Origin: CAZONU01 sp965370045
GTDB taxonomy: Bacteria; Planctomycetota; SZUA-567; JAKLDR01
Length of the DNA: 18,186 bases
Assembly: GCA_965370045.1 (NCBI GenBank)
Contig: CBDUSI010000091.1
Span: forward strand, 1 to 18,186
Direction: 5' to 3'
Made by a program: the position numbers and the translations under genes. Shown piece by piece: positions 6,110 to 14,487 of the stretch (position 1 is the stretch's first letter; the number at the start of each line of letters is the position of its first letter). Under the pieces are notes generated by a model. That model worked only from the letters and a program-made list of their open reading frames with translations. It was not told the origin of the DNA and did not search any database.

Positions 6110-6290
6110 AAAGGGCTCTATTGCACAGGTGCATTATCGGACGCGGAACCGCGCGTGGGGATGCATAATCTAGCAGTTTTCCGGCTTGGAGCGTTGCTCC
6201 GCCAGGACTGATGACCCGATGTGTGCATGCAAGCAGCTTGATATGGCGGGTTATGGGTATTATGCGCTCTGAATTTTCAGCAGAAAACTC
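6110..6290 (+). other. Intergenic stretch without a recognised gene
   Basis: 181 nt, less GC-rich than the genes, between the fumarase beta stop and the porin promoter. I see no coding frame of note. It holds a small hairpin GGAGC-GTT-GCTCC (6188-6200) without a U-tract and two similar strings TGCATTATC and TGCATAATC near 6131 and 6162. No terminator for the upstream operon is evident. Confidence 0.4.
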
Positions 6291-6318
6291 TTTACATAGC
6301 CATTTGGTGATCTATAAT
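6291..6318 (+). promoter_or_regulatory. Sigma70-type promoter of the porin gene
   Basis: TTTACA (6291-6296) and a perfect TATAAT (6313-6318) are 16 nt apart, within an AT-rich pocket (GAATTTTCAGCAGAAAAC just upstream). The predicted start is near 6325, leaving a leader of about 278 nt before the porin ATG at 6603. Confidence 0.75.
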
Positions 6319-6324
6319 CCGTAC

Positions 6325-6602
6325 GCAGATGGGCAAAAACACTAAGGGATTGGCGGCTCTCGGGCCGATAAGAGTTTGAGTCTATCCAGGCGTTGAGCGC
6401 GCTACGCCTGGAGTGCGGGCTCTCAGCAGGGGACCGTTGAAACTAAGAAGGGAGGTGGCTCTGCTCCGGGGGTGCTGAGAGGTTGAGCCGGTCTTGCGGC
6501 TCGCTTTAGTTAAGACAATTTGGGCTGTTCCGGGCACAGTGTCGAAGTTGGGAGATTGCCCGGGACAATCACTAAGGGTAATTTGGGAGGAAGAAGCAAA
6601 CG
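6325..6602 (+). promoter_or_regulatory. Long structured 5' leader of the porin mRNA
   Basis: Four good stems can be drawn. 6385-6393 with 6404-6412: 9 bp. 6420-6428 with 6473-6481: 9 bp, enclosing GGAG (6451-6454) that can pair with CTCC (6464-6467). 6485-6490 with 6497-6502: 6 bp. 6526-6536 with 6557-6567: 11 bp with one G-U. The string CACTAAGGG occurs near both ends (6340-6348 and 6570-6578). The ribosome-binding site GGGAGG (6585-6590) follows the last stem. No named riboswitch class fits. The leader contains no convincing small gene. It may control mRNA stability or translation of an abundant porin (inference). Confidence 0.55.
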
Positions 6603-8015
6603 ATGAGAACTCTACTGTCAGTAGGGATGGCACTGAGCCTCGTAACGGTTATGGGGCTCTCGGCTAGTGCCGGCACGCCCGTGGCCGGAGGTGGCCTGTT
6701 CCTGGAGTCGAACGAGAGCGCTTCCAGCAAGCTCACGATCGACGGTGAACTGCGTACCCGCTGGGAAAACCAGAACAACATGCTGGACACCAGCTCCGCG
6801 AACCACGACCACCTGGAGTACGTGGATGCCCGCATGCGTCTCGGCCTGCTCTTCGAACTGGCCGAGAACACTTCGGTCAAGGTGACCCTGCAGAGCCGCT
6901 ACTTGTGGGGCGGGCAGGCCGGCTACAACGATGCCGAGGACGGCGCGGCCGGCGTTGAGGATCGCGACAGCCTCGACGTCTACGAGGCCTACGTGCAGAT
7001 GAAGCCGACTATCTTCCGCTTCGAGACCACCCTGACCATTGGTCGCCAGCCGCTGGTGTTCGGCAACGAGATGCTGCTGGGCGACGACACCAAGTACGCC
7101 GGCCTGACCCACGACGCCGTGCGTCTGGACCTGAACCCCATTGAGAACCTGGACACGGCCATCTTCGTGGCCAAGGTCGTCGAGAACAGCGCGCAGTTCG
7201 GCACGAACTCCAGCGAACTCGCCGCGAACGCTGGTGTCAGCAACGACACGCACCTCTTCGGCATCTACAACACCTACCACGTGAGCGAGGACGTGCTCTT
7301 CGACGTCTACCTCCTCTACCTGGCGGAAGACGACGAGACCGGGGCCGGTACCTTCAGCCTGTACGGCGTCGACGCCAAGATCTTCACCGGCGGCGCGCGC
7401 GTGGCCTTCAACAAGCTGGAGCTCTTCGGCCAGAAGTTCGACTTCGGGTTCGAAGTCGCCGCCCAGATCGGCGAGGTCAACATGGGCGCCGAGGACCTGG
7501 ACATCCAGGACGCCTTCGCGTTCGAGACCGAGCTCGGCTGGTCGCCGGAGCTTCCCTGGAGCCCCCGCTTCGCCTTGGGCCTTGCCTGGGCTTCCGGTGA
7601 TGAAGATGGCACCGACGGCGCCTTCAACACCTTCATCCCGGCGTTCCAGGACACGCAGGGCCGGCTCGGCAAGGCAGACGTGTTCCAGCTCCAGAACATC
7701 CGTTGCTGGTACCTCGCTGCCACCTGCAACCCCATGGAGAGCGAGAAGGTGACCGCTGGCGTTGCCTACTACAAGTTCAACGCCTTCGAGGAAGGTGACG
7801 GTCTCGGAGCCGGTGGCGTCGATGCCTTCACGGGCAGCAACGTCAACGACATGGCCGATGAGATCGACATGTTCGTAGGCTACAAGGTCAGCGACAACGC
7901 CGATCTCAAGCTGTGCTGGTCCTGGATCGAGCCCGACGACATGATCCACGACGCGGCCGGTTTCAGCAACAGCCCGGCGCACCGTGTGCACCTGAGCCTG
8001 ATCGTGAAGTTCTAG
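6603..8015 (+). CDS. Outer-membrane porin, alginate-export-like beta-barrel
   Basis: 470 residues with a Sec signal peptide (residues 1-23, cleavage near SASA-GT). The mature part alternates hydrophobic and polar residues as in beta strands, with acidic, Asp/Asn/Gly-rich loops. GRQPLVFGNEMLLGDDTKYA and HDAVRLDL resemble the conserved region of alginate-export (AlgE-like) barrels. The last residue is Phe (LSLIVKF), the usual recognition signal for outer-membrane barrel assembly. It probably forms a channel for small anionic or sugar-like solutes, though the substrate is unknown. Codon use is strongly biased to C-ending codons, suggesting high expression. It is transcribed alone from a strong promoter with a long leader and ends at a strong terminator. 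Confidence 0.88.
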   Translation: MRTLLSVGMALSLVTVMGLSASAGTPVAGGGLFLESNESASSKLTIDGELRTRWENQNNMLDTSSANHDHLEYVDARMRLGLLFELAENTSVKVTLQSRYLWGGQAGYNDAEDGAAGVEDRDSLDVYEAYVQMKPTIFRFETTLTIGRQPLVFGNEMLLGDDTKYAGLTHDAVRLDLNPIENLDTAIFVAKVVENSAQFGTNSSELAANAGVSNDTHLFGIYNTYHVSEDVLFDVYLLYLAEDDETGAGTFSLYGVDAKIFTGGARVAFNKLELFGQKFDFGFEVAAQIGEVNMGAEDLDIQDAFAFETELGWSPELPWSPRFALGLAWASGDEDGTDGAFNTFIPAFQDTQGRLGKADVFQLQNIRCWYLAATCNPMESEKVTAGVAYYKFNAFEEGDGLGAGGVDAFTGSNVNDMADEIDMFVGYKVSDNADLKLCWSWIEPDDMIHDAAGFSNSPAHRVHLSLIVKF

Positions 8016-8037
8016 TCTCACGACAAGGTCGAACATC

Positions 8038-8074
8038 GAGAACCCCCGGGGACGCTCCCCGGGGGTTCTTCTTT
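8038..8074 (+). terminator. Intrinsic terminator of the porin gene
   Basis: A 14-bp stem (8038-8051 with 8057-8070, loop ACGCT; one G-U at the base) is followed by CTTT after the internal TTCTT. It lies 22 nt after the porin stop codon. Confidence 0.9.
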
Positions 8075-8103
8075 GTGCGCTCCGGAGCGCCTATCCGGCC
8101 GGC

Positions 8104-8132
8104 TTGACGCCCCCCCTTCCCGGGGGTATCAT
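8104..8132 (+). promoter_or_regulatory. Sigma70-type promoter for the MerR-like/aroDE operon
   Basis: TTGACG (8104-8109) and TATCAT (8127-8132) are separated by the optimal 17 nt. The predicted start near 8139 leaves about 35 nt before the GTG at 8174, which has GAGGA 7 nt upstream. The spacer is GC-rich with a run of C. Confidence 0.7.
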
Positions 8133-8173
8133 CACCGCCAGCCGTGGGCGCGGCGGGGAGTGAGGAATTGCCT

Positions 8174-9166
8174 GTGGCCCGTAGGGAAGGGGAGCTGTTA
8201 AAGATTGGCGCGGTGGTCAAGCGTACTGGGTTTACCCGCCAGCAGATCCACAACTTCCTGGTGATGGGGCTGATTAAGGAAGACTCCCGAACCGCCGCCG
8301 GGCATAGACTGTTTGGAGCCGGAGTGTTCAAACGCCTGTCTATCATTCGCGGGCTGCTCGCCCAGAACTATCCGCTGGCCGAAATACGCCGCACCTGGAA
8401 GGCGTTCGGGCGGTTGGTGCTCATTTGCTTCCTGCTGATCCCGGCGGGGAGCATCGCCTCGGCGCGCGCCCGGGCCGCCGAGCAGCCGCGAGGGGTTTCC
8501 GCGGAGGACGTCACCGCCATCCGCGGGCTGTTCAAGAAGCTGCGCAAGATGATGCTCGACGGGGACTCCGACATGGTCGCCGGGCTGATGGACCCCAACA
8601 TCAAGCAGGAGCGGCTGCATCACATAATCGAGCAGCTCGACGACCACTTCGAGAGCATCAGCTACACCGAGTTCAGCTGCCACTTCAAGGAGCGGACCGA
8701 CGTAGAGGTCCTCGGCAAGAAGGGGGTGCGGGTCGGCGTGCTCCTGCGCTATAAGTACCACGAGCAGTCGCAGGACTCGGTGTCGGAGAGCGACGACGGC
8801 CAGTACTGGGACTTCGAGCTGGTCAGGGTGCAGGGCGGCTGGCGCATCTCCGAGGCGCGCTGGTTCGACACGCTCTCCTCCACCCAGGACGCCATCCTGG
8901 GCAGGATATTCACCATCGCGGCGATACTGATCATCGTGGGCAGCTTCTGGGGATGGATGTTCCTGGACTGCTGTTTCCGGAACTGGGGCGGCAGGAAACT
9001 GCCCTGGATCGCGGGCCTGGGGATTTCGTTCCTGGCCGGGGCCGGCGCGCTGATCGCCTATTTCAGCACCCGGACGGACTGGCTCATGGCCGTGGCGCTG
9101 GTGCCCGGGATCGGAGCGCTGGTCTACTTCTTCGCGATATGGATGCGCCAGGGCCCGGAAGACTGA
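8174..9166 (+). CDS. Membrane protein with N-terminal MerR-type DNA-binding domain
   Basis: 330 residues. Residues 8-75 read as a MerR winged-helix: LLKIGAVVKRTGFTRQQIHN, FLVMGLIKEDSRTAAGHRLF, then FKRLSIIRGLLAQNYPLAEI. The usual MerR dimerisation helix is absent. Instead a hydrophobic segment (80-98, LVLICFLLIPAGSIASARA) follows at once, then a soluble domain (about 99-240) with an NTF2/SnoaL-like pattern ending YWDFELVRVQGGWRISEARW. Three more membrane helices lie at 243-264, 277-297 and 302-323. This gives cytoplasmic DNA-binding, an extracytoplasmic sensor-like domain and a membrane bundle. Start GTG 8174 is chosen for its GAGGA; GTG 8144 is possible. Alternative: segment 80-98 is a signal peptide and an internal TTG/GTG (8414/8417) starts a separate protein. 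Confidence 0.75.
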   Translation: MARREGELLKIGAVVKRTGFTRQQIHNFLVMGLIKEDSRTAAGHRLFGAGVFKRLSIIRGLLAQNYPLAEIRRTWKAFGRLVLICFLLIPAGSIASARARAAEQPRGVSAEDVTAIRGLFKKLRKMMLDGDSDMVAGLMDPNIKQERLHHIIEQLDDHFESISYTEFSCHFKERTDVEVLGKKGVRVGVLLRYKYHEQSQDSVSESDDGQYWDFELVRVQGGWRISEARWFDTLSSTQDAILGRIFTIAAILIIVGSFWGWMFLDCCFRNWGGRKLPWIAGLGISFLAGAGALIAYFSTRTDWLMAVALVPGIGALVYFFAIWMRQGPED

Positions 9167-9179
9167 CTTCCGCAGTGCC

Positions 9180-12100
9180 ATGATTGACAGACGAATGACC
9201 GCCGGACCGGCCTGCGCGCTGGCGACGGTGCTGGCCACCCTGGCCGGGGTCGCGGGCGCATCCGCCGGCGAGACGCCGTCCGGCGGCTTCGGCGGGGGCG
9301 ACTTCTACTGGAAGCTGGCGCTGACGGCCAAGGAGGGCAAGACCGCTGACGCCCGGGGGACGCTTCTCGAACTCATGCCCGGCAGCGGCGGCAAGCGCCG
9401 GCTTCTGGTCCGCGTCGGCGCCCGCGGGGCGGCGATGCTCCTGGCCGGGGGCGGCAGGGAAACTGAACTGGCCTCCGCCGCGCTGGCGGCTTTGCCCGGG
9501 ACGGTGACGCTGGTCCGCCGCGGCGGGCGGCATTACTTGTTAGCTGACGGTCGCTGCGTGCTCGGCGCGAAGTACGCCGGCGTTCATCGGGGACGCCCCG
9601 GGGCCCGGCTGCCCGGCGGGAAGGTTTCTCTCCGCGAGATACTCCGCCAGAAGACCGGCCAGCTGCTCTTCTCCGACGGCTTCTCACGCCCGGCGGGGAA
9701 GGCCGGCCCCTGGCGGGTGCGCTCCGGGTTGTGGGAGTCGGCGGCGCACAGCTTCGCCGCGCACAGCGCCAATCCCGGCGCGGTGCGCGCCCGCTTCGAC
9801 CCGCTGCTGCCCGTCGATCCCCTGACCGCCGGGCGCTTGGCCGGCACTCGCTCCGGGCTGGGGGTCAACCTGGCGCCTCTGGATGGTGGAGCCCTGGCGA
9901 TCACCCGGGTGACCGGTTCCTCGCCGGCCGAGCAGGCCGGGCTGGGCGCCGGGGACGTGATCCTGGCGATGGACGGCAAGCCCCTGGGCGGCAAGGGCGG
10001 GATAATAATGCTGGCCGGCAGGGAGGCGACGCTCACCGTGCTGGGCGCCGGCCGCCGAAAGACGCGCGCCGTGCGCATCAAGCCCGGGGCTTTCACCTGG
10101 GGGCTGAGCAGCCGGACGGTGGCCTATCCGGGCGCCAGAGTGGGCTCCGCCGCCCTGGCGACGGCCGGCGAGAGTTTCTGGGGACTCTACCGCCTGGAGT
10201 GCTCGGCGCGGACTGTCGGCGGGGCGGCCTTCGGGCTGGCCTTTGCGCTTTCCGGGAAGAACGCGGGGCTGCTCTTCCGGCTGCGGCCGGCGGGCTCCGA
10301 ATGGCGGGCCGAGCTGGTTCGCGTGGGGGCCGACGGACTGGCCGCCGGCGAGCCGCTGATCTCGGAGAAGATCGGCGCGCCCTGGCCGTCCTCCTGGTAT
10401 CGCCTGTCGGTGGACGTCTCCGACGATGGGGAGGGCAAGCCCTTCCTGGTGCGCTGTTCGCTGGGAGAGAAGGAGGTCCTCCGCGCGCGCGCCGCCGATG
10501 CCGGCTTCGGCCGCGTGGGACTGTGGTCCGCCGGCCGGGCGGGTTACGCGGAGTTCGACGACGTGATAGTCGCCGGCGACCGCGGGGAAATCCTCCGCCG
10601 CCGGAAGGCGCCCGTGTCCTTTTCGATGGCCGCGGCCGCGGACCCCTTCATGGCCGGGTGGTCCGCGCCGGCCAGCGACTGGCTGAGCGTGGCCGGGGGC
10701 GCGCGCTACCGCTTCCCCTGCTACTCCGGCGCGCTGGTCCGCCTGGCGAAGCTCCCGCCCGCCGGGCGCGTGGAAGTGAGATGGTCCGACTCCAAGGGCG
10801 GGGCGGTCTGCAGCGTGCGCCTGGACGCCGCCGCCGGACTGGCCGAGCTCCTGGCTGGCGGGAAGGTGCTGCGACGCGGCAAGATTCCCGCCGCCCGGCC
10901 GCTGGAAGCGCGCTGCGTTCGCGGCGAGCTTTCGATCCGCGCGGGTGGAAAGATATTCCTGACGGTAAAGACAAAAGCGATCTCGCGGCCGGTTCTCTCG
11001 GTCTCGCCGGCGCGGTTGGCGGCGAGCGGGGCCGTGACGGCGCGCAGCGCCGAGGGGATCGAGCTCGGCTTCGACCGGGCCCCGGTCGAGCTGGTGACTT
11101 CCTCCGGCGTCTGGGGCGTGGCCAATAGATGGATATGCGATCCGCGCTGGAGCTGGTTCGCCGGCCGGGCCCGGCCGCTTGCCGCGGCGTGGACGGCGCG
11201 GAGCTTCGGGGGCGCTCAGCGCCTTGACCTCTTCGCCGCGCCGATGATGACCTACCCCCGACCGCCGTTGGAGGTCCCCCGCGACTTCGGCCTGACTATC
11301 TGCGGCGACGGGCGCTCGCTGTGGAGCGGCTACGCCCTGCTCTTCGGCGCCGACAACAACCGCTCGACCCGGCTCTACCGCAAGGGCGTCCTGGTCGCGG
11401 CCACCCGCGCCGGGGACGCACGCTTCCCGGACGACTCCTTCAGGAGGCCGTCGCGGGCGGCGCTCCACCAGCATTGGTACCAGCTGTCCCTGGAGCGCCG
11501 CGGGAAGCAGGTGACCTTCTCGGTCGGCGGGCGTCCACAGATCTCCTGGACCGACCCGGAGCCCCTTCCCGGCGGGCGCGCGGCGGTCTGGGCGATGCGC
11601 GGGGGCATGTTGACCGCGCGGCTGCGCCTGGACGCCGAACGGGTGGGCCGGATGGAGCCGGACCTCGGCGCCGCCGGGCCGGTTGCTCCCGCCGCACCGC
11701 TGGAGGCGCTGAGATTATGCGAGCCCCCACCGGCCATCGCCGGCCGCGCTAAAGACGTCTGGCGGGTGGCATCTCCCGTCAGCGGGGCTTCCGCGGTGCA
11801 GGTCCGGACGCTGTCGATTGACCCCGCCGCCGCCGGGCGGCTCAAGTTCCGCTTCCGGGCGTCGCCGGGCGCCGCCGTGGACCTCTACCTCCAGAGCGGC
11901 GGGACGCGCTACCGGTTGGGCTTGACCGGCCCGCGGCCCGACCCGCGCGCCGAGGATCGCGAAGTCAACTGGCTGGGCGCGGCCCGCGGCGTGGCCGCCG
12001 ATGGCGAGTGGCGCGAGCTCTCCCTTAACCTCGGCGCCTTCTGGCGCGACTTCTGGCGGGTGCGCGGCCGTCCAGGGCGCGCCGTGCCCAAGGGCACCAG

Positions 12101-14468
12101 GTATCGGGTGGTCTTCGGCTGCCTCGGCGAGGCGGGCTACGCCGCCGCCGGGCTGGGCGGCAACCCGCCCGGGGCGTGGTACGAGTTGTCCGTGCCCGAG
12201 TACGTCAAGCCCGGGCGGGACCTCGCTCCTCCGCGGCCCGGCAAGCTGCGCCTGGCCGGCAACACGCCCGCCGAGCGCGCCCGCCTGGTGCTGCCTTTTC
12301 CCGACGCGGACGGGTCGGGGCTGGACACCCGCAAGCTCACCATGCTGCTGGGCGCCCGGGGGCTGAAGATCGGCTCGCCGGGGGTCAGCTACTCGGAGCG
12401 CGACGGCCGGCTGGTCATCGACCTCGGCGCGGTCGGCGCCCGGCCCGGCCCGGCCGGGGAGTACCGGCTGGTGCTCAGGGGCATCGCCGACCTGGCCGGC
12501 AATCGCCTGGAGAACCAGGAGCTGGTCGTAGATACCAAGACGGACGCCGACCGCCGGCCGCCCGAGGGGATCACGGTGCACGCCAGGTTCGGCGGCACCG
12601 ACCTGTCCCTGGACATAGGCCCGGAGCGCTTTCGGCTAGGGGGAAGCCACCGGCAGTGTTTCCTGCGGCGGGCCTACCCGGAGCTCGCCGGCGACCCCGC
12701 CGGCTGCGAGCTGGTCAACCTGACCGACGGCGGGTACTTCAACATGTTCGTGATTCAGCCCGGCCGGGCCTTCGACCTGGCCCGCTTCCCGGAGCTGGAC
12801 CTGGCCTGCCGCTTCGGGCCGAGCACGCCGCTGGCCGCGGTCTTCCGCGCCGGGTCGCGCTGGGCGGTTGCGGCCATCAACGAGTCCCGGATTCAGCCCG
12901 GCGGCCGGCGCGCCTGGTGTCCGCCGCGGCCACTGAAGGCCGACCGCACCTGGCAGCGCTTGAGCCTGCCCCTGGCGGCTATCTATCGTCAGAGTTACCC
13001 GGCGGGCACCCGGCGGCCGACCACGTCCTCGCTGCGCCTGGGCGACACCGGCCAGCGCCGGGCCCGCGTCGGAGCGCACCTGATGGTCGGCGACCTGCGC
13101 CTGGTGCCCGCGGTGAACCCCAAGGGCCTGGTGCTCTCCTGGAAGGCCTGGGACGCCCTGGGCGTGGCCGGTTATCGCTCGGCCATCGATAACATGTCAG
13201 GCACGGTTCCGGAAAAACGGGGGATCGAGAGCGGCATGCCGCTTTCTCCCGAGGCCGCCGCCGGGCTCAAGGAGGGATCGGCCTGGCTGCACCTGGCCTT
13301 CAAGGACAAGGCCGGCAACTGGAGCCGCCCGGCTCACTACCGCTTCATAGTGGACCGCTCGCCGCCGAAGCTGCTGCGCCGCGACCCGGCCGGGCTCGCC
13401 TCGCCGCGCGCCGACGGTTTTGACGTGTACCTGGCCGACCGCACCGGGCTGGACCCGGCCTCCATGCTGCTCAAGGTGAACGCCACGGAGTACCGGCTGG
13501 GCAAGAGCGGGGCAGTGTCCTTTGACGCCGCCAGTGGCCGGCTGCGCTGGGACTCGCGGCGGGCGTGGGGCCGGACGCTGTCGGCGGACGAGAAGCTGAG
13601 CGTTGAGCTTTCCGCCGCGGACTTCGCCGGGAACCGCGCGGTGGCGACCTCCTGGACCTGGCAGGTCAAGCCCGGCGAGGACAAGCGCGCGCCGGAGGCG
13701 CCGCGGGTGCGCTTTACTACGTGGGGAGCGCTGAAGGGCCCCGGCAGGCGGCGGGCTTCCAGGATACTGCACCCCCTCCGGATCTCGCCGATCCGGAACG
13801 CCCGCCTGGAATCCTCCGACCGCGACGGCGGGACGGTGCGTCTGGTCCGCAAGCCCGGCCCCGGCCCGATGGCCGTCAGCCTCACTGAGCGGCCCTGGCG
13901 CCTGGGGTATCGGCCCGCCATGCTCTTCGAGTACCGCGCCTCGCGCGGGATGCACTTGGAGCTGCTGGTGCTGGTCTCCGGACACGAGGTGACAATCCCC
14001 CTGACCGGTGCCCCGGGGGCCCCGGCGGTGGCCGACGGCTCCTGGCGCCAGGCGGTACTGGACCTCGGCGCCCGCGCCCGGAAGAAGCTGGGTAAGCTTC
14101 CCGTCTACTGCGTGGGGCAGGTGATCGTCCGCGAGGCGGCGGGGAAGCCGAGCCCTCCCGGCGCCTCCCTGGAGCTGCGCCGCGCGGAGTTGTGGACCGG
14201 CCGCGCCGCGGGGACCGGCTTCGTCCTGGATTCCGCCGACGCGGGCAGTGGCCTGGCCGGGTTCTCGGTGGTGATTGACCGGGCGGCGGATACAATGCCG
14301 CCGAAGAGGGTGAACTCGACGCTGAGTTCGGCACGCTCGGCGGGCAGGCACCCCCTGGGACAGTTGGAGCCCGGCACCTGGTGGCTGCACGCGCGCGCGC
14401 GCGACCTAGCCGGCAACTGGAGCGGGCCGACGCACTACCGTCTGGTGGTGCCGGCCGGGAAGAAATGA
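9180..14468 (+). CDS. Giant secreted multidomain protein with lectin-like, PDZ and Ig-like modules
   Basis: 1762 residues with a signal peptide (1-29, ASA-GE). Modules by eye: a possible concanavalin-like unit (39-155). A LamG/ConA-like unit starting FSDGFSR (163) and ending EFDDVIVAGD (about 457-468), interrupted by a PDZ domain (about 222-300; SGLGVNL, SSPAEQAGLGAGDVILAMDG). Further lectin-like units at 485-635 and 640-822. Three jelly-roll/CBM-like units near 843-1010, 1140-1310 and 1503-1677, each containing W-x-x-L-x-L. A bacterial Ig-like unit (1019-1120). Two repeats ending in AGNWS-P-HYR near 1314-1388 and 1684-1762. No catalytic domain, membrane anchor or sorting signal is visible. 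A role in carbohydrate or surface binding is inferred. Shine-Dalgarno is poor; ATG 9195 is an alternative start. Confidence 0.8.
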   Translation: MIDRRMTAGPACALATVLATLAGVAGASAGETPSGGFGGGDFYWKLALTAKEGKTADARGTLLELMPGSGGKRRLLVRVGARGAAMLLAGGGRETELASAALAALPGTVTLVRRGGRHYLLADGRCVLGAKYAGVHRGRPGARLPGGKVSLREILRQKTGQLLFSDGFSRPAGKAGPWRVRSGLWESAAHSFAAHSANPGAVRARFDPLLPVDPLTAGRLAGTRSGLGVNLAPLDGGALAITRVTGSSPAEQAGLGAGDVILAMDGKPLGGKGGIIMLAGREATLTVLGAGRRKTRAVRIKPGAFTWGLSSRTVAYPGARVGSAALATAGESFWGLYRLECSARTVGGAAFGLAFALSGKNAGLLFRLRPAGSEWRAELVRVGADGLAAGEPLISEKIGAPWPSSWYRLSVDVSDDGEGKPFLVRCSLGEKEVLRARAADAGFGRVGLWSAGRAGYAEFDDVIVAGDRGEILRRRKAPVSFSMAAAADPFMAGWSAPASDWLSVAGGARYRFPCYSGALVRLAKLPPAGRVEVRWSDSKGGAVCSVRLDAAAGLAELLAGGKVLRRGKIPAARPLEARCVRGELSIRAGGKIFLTVKTKAISRPVLSVSPARLAASGAVTARSAEGIELGFDRAPVELVTSSGVWGVANRWICDPRWSWFAGRARPLAAAWTARSFGGAQRLDLFAAPMMTYPRPPLEVPRDFGLTICGDGRSLWSGYALLFGADNNRSTRLYRKGVLVAATRAGDARFPDDSFRRPSRAALHQHWYQLSLERRGKQVTFSVGGRPQISWTDPEPLPGGRAAVWAMRGGMLTARLRLDAERVGRMEPDLGAAGPVAPAAPLEALRLCEPPPAIAGRAKDVWRVASPVSGASAVQVRTLSIDPAAAGRLKFRFRASPGAAVDLYLQSGGTRYRLGLTGPRPDPRAEDREVNWLGAARGVAADGEWRELSLNLGAFWRDFWRVRGRPGRAVPKGTRYRVVFGCLGEAGYAAAGLGGNPPGAWYELSVPEYVKPGRDLAPPRPGKLRLAGNTPAERARLVLPFPDADGSGLDTRKLTMLLGARGLKIGSPGVSYSERDGRLVIDLGAVGARPGPAGEYRLVLRGIADLAGNRLENQELVVDTKTDADRRPPEGITVHARFGGTDLSLDIGPERFRLGGSHRQCFLRRAYPELAGDPAGCELVNLTDGGYFNMFVIQPGRAFDLARFPELDLACRFGPSTPLAAVFRAGSRWAVAAINESRIQPGGRRAWCPPRPLKADRTWQRLSLPLAAIYRQSYPAGTRRPTTSSLRLGDTGQRRARVGAHLMVGDLRLVPAVNPKGLVLSWKAWDALGVAGYRSAIDNMSGTVPEKRGIESGMPLSPEAAAGLKEGSAWLHLAFKDKAGNWSRPAHYRFIVDRSPPKLLRRDPAGLASPRADGFDVYLADRTGLDPASMLLKVNATEYRLGKSGAVSFDAASGRLRWDSRRAWGRTLSADEKLSVELSAADFAGNRAVATSWTWQVKPGEDKRAPEAPRVRFTTWGALKGPGRRRASRILHPLRISPIRNARLESSDRDGGTVRLVRKPGPGPMAVSLTERPWRLGYRPAMLFEYRASRGMHLELLVLVSGHEVTIPLTGAPGAPAVADGSWRQAVLDLGARARKKLGKLPVYCVGQVIVREAAGKPSPPGASLELRRAELWTGRAAGTGFVLDSADAGSGLAGFSVVIDRAADTMPPKRVNSTLSSARSAGRHPLGQLEPGTWWLHARARDLAGNWSGPTHYRLVVPAGKK

Positions 14469-14487
14469 TTTTCTCGGAGTAGCTATC

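Noticed and set aside
6464..6490. GGGGGTGCTGAGAGG looked like part of a TPP riboswitch (GGGGUGCxxCUGAGA).
   Set aside because: The second conserved half (ACCUGAUCUGGxUAAUxCCAGC) is absent, and the string is instead half of a 9-bp stem with 6420-6428.
6618..8036. 472-residue minus-strand open frame opposite the porin.
   Set aside because: A consequence of the porin's codon bias; no family motifs, signal peptide or ribosome-binding site, while the plus frame has signal peptide, barrel pattern and terminator.
14390..14403. Alternating CG tract of 14 bp as a Z-DNA or slippage element.
   Set aside because: It simply encodes Ala-Arg-Ala-Arg in a conserved repeat of the giant protein in GC-rich DNA; no independent support.
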